Assembly (NCBI GenBank): GCA_014763895.1
Contig: JACXUM010000002.1
Coordinates: forward strand, 49,270-113,269
Source of the DNA: Campylobacterales bacterium
Lineage (GTDB): Bacteria; Campylobacterota; Campylobacteria; Campylobacterales; Sulfurovaceae
Direction of reading: 5' to 3'
Length of the DNA stretch: 64,000 nt
Both the position numbers and the translations under genes were made by a program. Position 1 is the first letter of the stretch, and the number at the start of each line of letters is the position of its first letter. Below, one piece after another: positions 59,086-64,000 of this stretch. The notes beneath the pieces were generated by a model. It did not search any database and was not told where the DNA came from. It saw only the letters and a list, made by a program, of their open reading frames with translations.

Positions 59086-59463
59086 TTACGCCTCTTGTGC
59101 CTCTTCTACTTTTGCCTCTTTTTTTGGACCTTTGTTTGCAGCTGCTACAAGTTTGTCAAATTGCGCGATTTCTCTTTGTTTAGAATATTTTACAGTGAGA
59201 AACTTAATAATCTCTTCGTTGTTTCTGAGATTTCTTTCGAGCTCTTGGATCACGTTACCGTCTGCTTTGAAGTAAAGCACCGTATAGTATCCTCTGTTGC
59301 TTTTTGCAACGGTATAAGCGAGTTTTCTCATTCCCATGTCATCAGTTGCCAAAAGTTCAGCACCTTCTTTAGCAAGAACTTCTTTCACTTTTGCGATTTG
59401 TGATGCAATCTCTTCTTCTGTTAGTGTAGGTTTAACTACGAACAGTGTTTCATAACAAGTCAT
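59086..59463 (-). CDS. rpsF: 30S ribosomal protein S6
   Basis: S6 binds S18 on the 30S platform. Start is the ATG of 'MTCYETLFVVKPTLTEEE' behind AAGGAAACATA (125 residues); the longer track start lies upstream of that site. It shows 'NRGYYTVLYFKADGNVIQELERNLRNNEEIIKFLTVK', the S6 core, and a short Lys/Glu-rich tail. It leads the rpsF-ssb-rpsR operon. Confidence 0.97.
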   Translation of the reverse strand: MTCYETLFVVKPTLTEEEIASQIAKVKEVLAKEGAELLATDDMGMRKLAYTVAKSNRGYYTVLYFKADGNVIQELERNLRNNEEIIKFLTVKYSKQREIAQFDKLVAAANKGPKKEAKVEEAQEA

Positions 59464-59570
59464 TATGTTTCCTTTTGGTTTAATAGCCCATTTTTCCACC
59501 CTCCGCGGATGTCCAAAAAAATGAGCAAGAATTTTGGAAGGCGTATTTTATCATAAGAGAACTTAATGTT

Positions 59571-60320
59571 TTATAAGTTCTTAAATGATAGAAACACGAC
59601 CGTAAGAAGAGCGTTGAGCACGAGAATAAAGATCATCGTATAGCCTGTTGGAAGATCGAAGAGATAGGAGATAGCCAATGCGATCAGGATGTTGAGTGTG
59701 CCAAAGATCCATGCAAAATAAAGGGGCTTGAAACGTTTTTGTACAAGTGCGGCATAAGCGGGTGCGACAAGCAGTGCAAAAACGACCAAAACGCCTGCAT
59801 TTTGAACCGAAGAGGTCACCGTCAGGGCAAGAGTGCCAAAAAAGAGCAGTTCCTTGTAGAGCCCGCTAAGCCTTGGATAAAGTGCGAACATCACAAGGGC
59901 GATCACTCCATAGAGCCACAGTGCCTGGACTACATCTTCTTGCGTGCTAAAGAGAATATCCGCAGCGCTTAACTTGTTGAAAAGCTCCATCCCCTCAGAG
60001 CTTTGCGCAAGGATCAGCATCATAGAAGAGATACCCAGCGCATAGAGCAGCCCGATAAAGGCTTCGATCTGTTTGATCTTGTGTGAAGCCAAGGTGATGG
60101 CCAAAGCCGCAGCAAGGGCAAAAAGCAGCGTCAGCAGCTGCTGATATGCCCCTCCAAAAAAAGCGATACTCAGAGCGGTCCCCACAGCAGCGACCTGCCC
60201 GATCGCAAGATCGGTGAAAATGACGCCTCTTTTGATGATCTCAAGCCCAAAAAGGGCATGGATAAAGACCAACAGGATCGAAAGAGCCAATGCAGGCCAC
60301 AAAAGTGTAATTACTGACAT
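59571..60320 (-). CDS. znuB: Metal ABC transporter permease, ZnuB-like
   Basis: A 249-residue ABC-3 family permease with seven to eight membrane helices. The N-terminal 'LEIIKRGVIFTDLAIGQVAAVGTALS' and the later 'VQNAGVLVVFALLVAPAYAALV' are the conserved family segments. It would import zinc (or manganese/iron) with the adjacent substrate-binding protein, overlapping it by 10 bases. No ATPase gene (znuC) lies in this cluster; the next gene is rpsF. The ATPase must come from elsewhere in the genome. Confidence 0.88.
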   Translation of the reverse strand: MSVITLLWPALALSILLVFIHALFGLEIIKRGVIFTDLAIGQVAAVGTALSIAFFGGAYQQLLTLLFALAAALAITLASHKIKQIEAFIGLLYALGISSMMLILAQSSEGMELFNKLSAADILFSTQEDVVQALWLYGVIALVMFALYPRLSGLYKELLFFGTLALTVTSSVQNAGVLVVFALLVAPAYAALVQKRFKPLYFAWIFGTLNILIALAISYLFDLPTGYTMIFILVLNALLTVVFLSFKNL

Positions 60321-61192
60321 AGGAGGTTGGCTATCGTTTCATAAAATGTTTTCAATGTCTCTGTGCCTTCGATACTGCCTACATCATGAGGGATAACCTT
60401 CACGTTTGCACCGGTTTTGGAAGCAATGAACGAAGCGCTTTTCTTCTCATGGTAAGGATCTTGCAAAATAGTGTGAACGTGTTGTTGCTGCATGGTTCTG
60501 ATCACTTCCATCGTATGTTTGGAACTCGGAGTGATCCCCGGGAGCGGTTCGATGGTTGCTGCTATCTTGATACCGTACCGATTGAAAAGATAGTTGTAAA
60601 GCTGGTGGTACTGTACGACCTTTTTACCCTTGCATGAGTGCATTTTACTGTCAAATTGCGTAAGGAATGCATTCCATTTTGTTGTGAAATCCGCAAGACG
60701 GTTTTGATACGCGCTATGGTGCTGCGGATCAAGGTTTGAAAGTTTGTTCGCGATCATTCTTGCAATCGGGACGATGTTATGCGGATCGGTTGAAAAATGG
60801 GGATTGCCTTCGGGGTGCACGTCACCGTAAGCACGCGAGACGGTCGCAGGTTTGTTGATCAGCGCGACAGCCTGGCTGGCATCAACAAACCCTTGGGAAC
60901 CGATAGCGATCTTGGGGTTATTGGCATTTCGAAGCAGTGGCGGCAGCCAGCCTATTTCGAGTCCCGCACCATTGGCTACCAGCATATCTGCCCTGGAGAG
61001 GGTCGGTATCAAAGAGGGTTTTGGGATGATAAAATGCGGGTCGAGCTTTGGCGAAGCCAGAACCTTGACATTCACGTCATCGCCCCCGATCGCTTTAGTA
61101 ATCTCCCCCAGATAGGTATAACTTGCTACGACATTGACCTGTGCGAATGTCCAGCTTGTGATGAAAGCAAATATCCATAAAATCTTTTTCAT
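60311..61192 (-). CDS. znuA: Metal ABC transporter substrate-binding protein, ZnuA-like
   Basis: The 293-residue cluster A-I binding protein has a signal peptide ('MKKILWIFAFITSWTFA'). Candidate metal ligands lie in 'LDPHFIIPKP', 'EGNPHFSTDPHNI', 'VVQYHQLYNYLF' and 'DPYHEKKSASFIA' or 'IPHDVGS', the typical spacing of this family. The usual His-rich loop of E. coli ZnuA is only weakly represented ('SRAYGDVHPEGNPH'). Zinc is the likely ion given the His-rich small protein in the cluster, but manganese cannot be excluded. It lies between the outer-membrane barrel gene and the permease. Confidence 0.88.
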   Translation of the reverse strand: MKKILWIFAFITSWTFAQVNVVASYTYLGEITKAIGGDDVNVKVLASPKLDPHFIIPKPSLIPTLSRADMLVANGAGLEIGWLPPLLRNANNPKIAIGSQGFVDASQAVALINKPATVSRAYGDVHPEGNPHFSTDPHNIVPIARMIANKLSNLDPQHHSAYQNRLADFTTKWNAFLTQFDSKMHSCKGKKVVQYHQLYNYLFNRYGIKIAATIEPLPGITPSSKHTMEVIRTMQQQHVHTILQDPYHEKKSASFIASKTGANVKVIPHDVGSIEGTETLKTFYETIANLLCQ

Positions 61193-61201
61193 AATGGCTC
61201 C

Positions 61202-62437
61202 TTAAAATGCGTGTGCACCGTGTGCACCGGCTTCTATCGTAAAATCTAAAAGAATCTCTGAGATGTTCTTGCGTTCGTCACCGAACATCTTGGACCTGTC
61301 ATAAGCATACTGAAGCCTGAATTTGGAAAACTCGAACGGTTTGTACTCGAGCATCGCGCTGGTACGGTCAAGATCATGAGGCATATCGGCAAGGTTTTTG
61401 TAGAGACGCTCATAACGGATGCCGGTTGCCCAGTTCTGGTTATAGTCGTAAACAAGCTGAGTATAATAGCCTGCCTGGTCCTGGTCTCCTTGGCTCGTAT
61501 CTTTGTCACGATAGAGGAGCTCAGACTGCCATGCAAGAGAGCTGTAGCTGTCCAGCATCATTTTAAAGGTGAGATCAGCACCGTAAACATCGGTATCCAA
61601 TCCCTCTTCATTTTTGCCGTGTGCGATCGAGAGGCCTCCAAGCAGGGTTGTGTTGTCAGTCAGATCGGTTCCGGTTTTGAGATAGCCTACATAAAGATTG
61701 TTCTTCTCGATATCGCCAAAGCTTACGTCATTGCTTCCTTGCAATGCTTCAACCCCTGCCATCAGATAAGCATCGGTAGGCAGTATCCACTGCAGCTGTA
61801 CACCGGCATCGTTAAGCCCTTCGGCACCGAAGATCGCTTCATAGGCAAGCGGCTGTGAAGTAAAATCCCACGCATGTTGATGGATCGGATTGATACGTCC
61901 GAAATCACTCAGGAACTTTCCTGCTTTTGCACGAAGGCCGTAAGGAAATGCACGGGAGGTGATATAGGCCTCTTCGATCTCGAATTCATCCGGATGCAGA
62001 TGGAACACTGCATCCGCATCAAAATATGGCCCGACGGTCGAATGCATAGCTATCTCAGCATAGTTGAAGTTGAATCCGCGGTTTTTGTTGTAAGGGATCT
62101 CGCTCTCTTCCTGGGGATCGAATTCGCCAAATCCCGGGATAAAATAGCTCTCATAGGTGCTGTTATTGACATTTCTTCCTACTGCCGAACCGTTGAGGAT
62201 CAGTGCAATGTCCGGAAGGAATGATTTCTGGTCAAAGGTAGATGACGGTGCTTGCACATTTGCGGTTGCTGCCGCAGATGCAGAACTCTGCTTTGTTTCA
62301 AGCTCCTCCAATCGCTGTTGAAGCGCGGCAATGATGCGCTGTTGTTGTGCCAATTGCGTTTTGAGCTGTTCCAGGTCGCTTTGTGCAAACAAAGTTGCAG
62401 AAGCAGCGAAGGACAACCCTACGATTTTTTTGATCAT
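61202..62437 (-). CDS. Outer-membrane beta-barrel protein of metal-uptake cluster
   Basis: The 411-residue protein has a signal peptide ('LSFAASATLFAQ'), an N-terminal coiled coil ('LEQLKTQLAQQQRIIAALQQRLEELE'), an Ala/Ser linker and then a long alternating-strand region ending in an aromatic residue. Acidic and His-rich patches occur ('HLHPDEFEIEEA', 'INPIHQHAWD', 'AGAHGAHAF'). It is likely a porin-like channel that passes metal, or its carrier, through the outer membrane. TTAGGAGAATCATCTT precedes the ATG. Placement directly upstream of znuA supports a metal role. It is not a TonB-dependent receptor: no plug domain is seen. Confidence 0.78.
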   Translation of the reverse strand: MIKKIVGLSFAASATLFAQSDLEQLKTQLAQQQRIIAALQQRLEELETKQSSASAAATANVQAPSSTFDQKSFLPDIALILNGSAVGRNVNNSTYESYFIPGFGEFDPQEESEIPYNKNRGFNFNYAEIAMHSTVGPYFDADAVFHLHPDEFEIEEAYITSRAFPYGLRAKAGKFLSDFGRINPIHQHAWDFTSQPLAYEAIFGAEGLNDAGVQLQWILPTDAYLMAGVEALQGSNDVSFGDIEKNNLYVGYLKTGTDLTDNTTLLGGLSIAHGKNEEGLDTDVYGADLTFKMMLDSYSSLAWQSELLYRDKDTSQGDQDQAGYYTQLVYDYNQNWATGIRYERLYKNLADMPHDLDRTSAMLEYKPFEFSKFRLQYAYDRSKMFGDERKNISEILLDFTIEAGAHGAHAF

Positions 62438-62492
62438 AAGATGATTCTCCTAAAATAAATGATATTGGTTTTTTTGTTTTGAAATAGGTTAT

Positions 62493-62765
62493 TTAGGAAA
62501 AGCGGGGAGGGGCTCTTGAAAAATGAAAACGGATGATCAAAGCAGGTATTGACTGCACTGAAAAATCGGCAATGAGCGGATAGAGGGTATCTATTTGTGG
62601 AAGGCTGAAAGTATCGGGTATATCGGCACTGCCAAAGTCTGCCTGGAGCACGCAAAGCTGGCATTCATGATGGGGCTCATGGTCTTCATGGTGATGGAAT
62701 GTCCCCAGGACAGATCCGATCAATAACCATACAATGATAAGTTTTTTTGCCCAGAACCGTTTCAT
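62493..62765 (-). CDS. Small His-rich exported protein, DUF2946-like
   Basis: A 90-residue protein with an N-terminal hydrophobic helix ('KLIIVWLLIGSVLGTF') followed directly by 'HHHEDHEPHHECQLC', a dense His/Cys metal-binding stretch. It ends in 'RFHFSRAPPRFS', like the RAPP end of DUF2946 proteins. It probably binds zinc or copper in the periplasm. It opens the metal-uptake cluster, 20 bases after holA. There is no clear ribosome-binding site; TAAAAT lies only about 9 bases before the ATG, so a leaderless transcript is possible. Confidence 0.75.
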   Translation of the reverse strand: MKRFWAKKLIIVWLLIGSVLGTFHHHEDHEPHHECQLCVLQADFGSADIPDTFSLPQIDTLYPLIADFSVQSIPALIIRFHFSRAPPRFS

Positions 62766-62785
62766 GGGCGTATTTTAGCCAAATT

Positions 62786-63763
62786 TTATAAATATCCCTG
62801 CAGCTTGATCAGCATGCCGTAAAGCAGCCCCTCTTTTTGTGAAGCGGATGCTTTTTTCATCGCAATCTCGCTTTCGAGCAGATGTTCAAAGATCTTTAGC
62901 AAGACGGCAGATTTGACGCGCAGTGCCAATTGGGCTTTTTGTTCTTCGATGGGTTTTGGAAGGCGATAGCCAAGTATTTCGGCCGAATCGACAGTACCAT
63001 GCAGTTTGATATAGGCATGGAACAAAAAGACCTGGTTGACAAAGTACTGTGTCGCACGCAGGATGGAGAACTCGTCTTCCCCCAGTTCAAGCAGTTTGCT
63101 GATCGTATCGGTGATCGGTTTTCTGTTGAAGAGATCGATGAGCAGCTGTTCGACTGCCAACGGCGCGGTGGAATAGACCAGCCTGTCGATATCCTTGCTG
63201 GTCACTTTGGTGCCCAAAATGGCAAGTTTTTCCAGTTCATTGGAACAGAGCGCAAGGTTGTTGTGAAGCAGTGCCATGAGATGCTGCAGGGCATAGGCGT
63301 CGATATCCATACCCAGCTTGCGTGCCTTTTGTTCCAGTACAGCCATACCTTCGCGCAGGTTCGGGGCGAAAAGGCGTACCCATACACCGCCGGTTTTGTC
63401 GCTAAAAGAGCTTTGCAGCGTTTTGGCGTCTTTATCCGGGCCGCTGAAGGCATAGAGGAAATAGTTGTCACTGTTTTTGTTTGCAAGTTCCACAAGGTTG
63501 TCCAGCTCTTTTTTGGGGATCTTCTTGTCATGCCTGACAATGACCAGATTGGTCCCCCCAAAGAGAGAGGTCTGGGAGAGAAATGCCTTTGCCTGTCCAA
63601 AATCCCACTCGTCAAAATAGAGCGTAAGCATACTCTCTCTTGCATCGAGCTTTTGGATGTAAAAGTCCAGATAACGGTCGATAGCATAGTCGTTTTCACC
63701 GTAAAAGAGTACGGCTTTTGGCAGTGAAGTTTTGAGTTTCTGGTCAAATTCTTTTTGGTACAT
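62786..63763 (-). CDS. holA: DNA polymerase III delta subunit
   Basis: HolA is the subunit of the clamp loader that opens the sliding clamp. The 325-residue protein matches the HolA outline: 'KAVLFYGENDYAIDRYLDFY', 'FDEWDFGQAKAFLSQTSLFGGTNLVIVRHDKKIPKKEL', 'YALQHLMALLHNNLALCSNELEKLAI' and a C-terminal helical collar. The P-loop is degenerate, as expected for delta. It is read toward the metal cluster and starts about 100 bases from a divergent -10 box. In Helicobacter holA lies beside rnr (from memory); here it does not, at least within the window. Confidence 0.93.
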   Translation of the reverse strand: MYQKEFDQKLKTSLPKAVLFYGENDYAIDRYLDFYIQKLDARESMLTLYFDEWDFGQAKAFLSQTSLFGGTNLVIVRHDKKIPKKELDNLVELANKNSDNYFLYAFSGPDKDAKTLQSSFSDKTGGVWVRLFAPNLREGMAVLEQKARKLGMDIDAYALQHLMALLHNNLALCSNELEKLAILGTKVTSKDIDRLVYSTAPLAVEQLLIDLFNRKPITDTISKLLELGEDEFSILRATQYFVNQVFLFHAYIKLHGTVDSAEILGYRLPKPIEEQKAQLALRVKSAVLLKIFEHLLESEIAMKKASASQKEGLLYGMLIKLQGYL

Positions 63764-63831
63764 TCGGCTGCTTTTGTGAATTTATTTGATAGTGACAGTG
63801 TAGCATATCTAAAGTATGACTCTCTTTTGGT

Positions 63832-63837
63832 TACAAT
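63832..63837 (+). promoter_or_regulatory. -10-like box upstream of terminal short ORF
   Basis: TACAAT on the plus strand, 28 bases before a 23-codon ORF and divergent from holA. Weak support only. Confidence 0.25.
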
Positions 63838-63864
63838 AATCCAAATCCAAAAGCAGAGCGGTGT

Positions 63865-63936
63865 ATGTTGTTTCAAAAATCGGTTTTAAAGAGTATGGTT
63901 CAGGATGAACGTCTTGTAGCTTCGAGGATAGTGTAA
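63865..63936 (+). pseudogene. 23-codon ORF, possible truncated gene remnant
   Basis: ATG at 63865 to TAA at 63936, reading 'MLFQKSVLKSMVQDERLVA'. It recalls the N-terminus of some large restriction-modification proteins ('LFQKSVL' starts), so it may be the leftover of a deleted gene, but a short match like this is weak. It is too short for the ORF track. About 60 bases later a GGAGAG followed by ATG at 63996 suggests that a real gene starts at the right edge of the window. Confidence 0.2.
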
Positions 63937-64000
63937 AATAAAGTTCGCAATTTTCATTTACGATACCCTTTCAGAAGAAAGAAACGGAGAGTAAAATGAG

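Noticed and set aside
62930-63727. 265-residue plus-strand ORF
   Set aside because: Exactly antisense to holA, with no domain; a shadow of holA codon bias.
1-64000. CRISPR arrays, insertion sequences, prophage or integrative elements
   Set aside because: No spaced direct-repeat array, transposase or phage gene was found; the Xer-type recombinase looks chromosomal and has no att-like repeats nearby.

Overview
The window looks like core chromosome of a Campylobacterota (epsilonproteobacterial) bacterium, most likely a free-living sulfur/hydrogen-oxidising type close to Sulfurovum or Sulfurimonas. The main reason is gene order, compared from memory with Helicobacter and Campylobacter. Recognisable blocks are glyQ-nif3-flgZ-waaA-pseudouridine synthase, ffh-rpsP-khpA-rimM-trmD-rplS, yajC-secD-secF, aminotransferase-hypothetical-murC-mutS2 and rpsF-ssb-rpsR. 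Base composition is moderate for the group (not computed). Most -10 boxes read TATAAT with no clear -35, and TTG/GTG starts are common. I see no rRNA, tRNA, CRISPR array, insertion sequence or prophage.

Layout. 1-8.9 kb: the end of ftsW, then murG, a small lipoprotein, alaS, a membrane protein, maf, an alpha-oxoamine-synthase-like PLP enzyme and penicillin-binding protein 1A. 8.9-18 kb: glnA and a PHP phosphatase on the minus strand, then a U32 protein, purE, glyQ, nif3-like, flgZ, waaA, DUF167 and an RluA-type synthase. 18-22.5 kb: the SRP/ribosomal-protein operon. 22.5-28.6 kb: a HugZ-like protein, smpB, a pentaheme cytochrome, ispE, truB and a UvrD-type helicase. 28.7-35.1 kb: a LysR regulator, an SspB-like protein, a PabC-like aminotransferase, cysK, carbonic anhydrase, pyrC, yidD and lnt. 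35.1-38.5 kb: the Sec accessory genes. 38.5-43.5 kb: an apparent ovothiol operon (ovoA-ovoB) followed by a SPOR-tailed dacB. 43.5-49.5 kb: dapC-like, hypothetical, murC, a GDSL esterase and mutS2. 49.6-55.6 kb: a beta-propeller lipoprotein, a YfgM/BamB-like pair, a Xer recombinase, coaX, hisG and a methyltransferase. 55.6-58.2 kb: a secreted subtilisin with a Gly-Cys-TM-Arg C-terminal tail, directly followed by a small CPBP (glutamic-type) intramembrane protease. 58.3-63.8 kb: rpsR-ssb-rpsF, a metal (probably zinc) uptake cluster with an outer-membrane barrel and a His-rich small protein but no ATPase gene, and holA.

Functional themes are cell-envelope building (ftsW, murG, murC, PBP1A, dacB, waaA, lnt, SecDF-YajC, YidD, YfgM/BamB-like), translation (alaS, glyQ, ribosomal proteins, tRNA and ribosome modification, smpB) and redox or metal handling (ovothiol, pentaheme cytochrome, zinc uptake, HugZ-like). 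The best candidate for an under-described system is the subtilisin/CPBP pair, which reads as a self-contained one-substrate C-terminal sorting system. Second are the compact ovothiol operon and the remote SspB-like adaptor.
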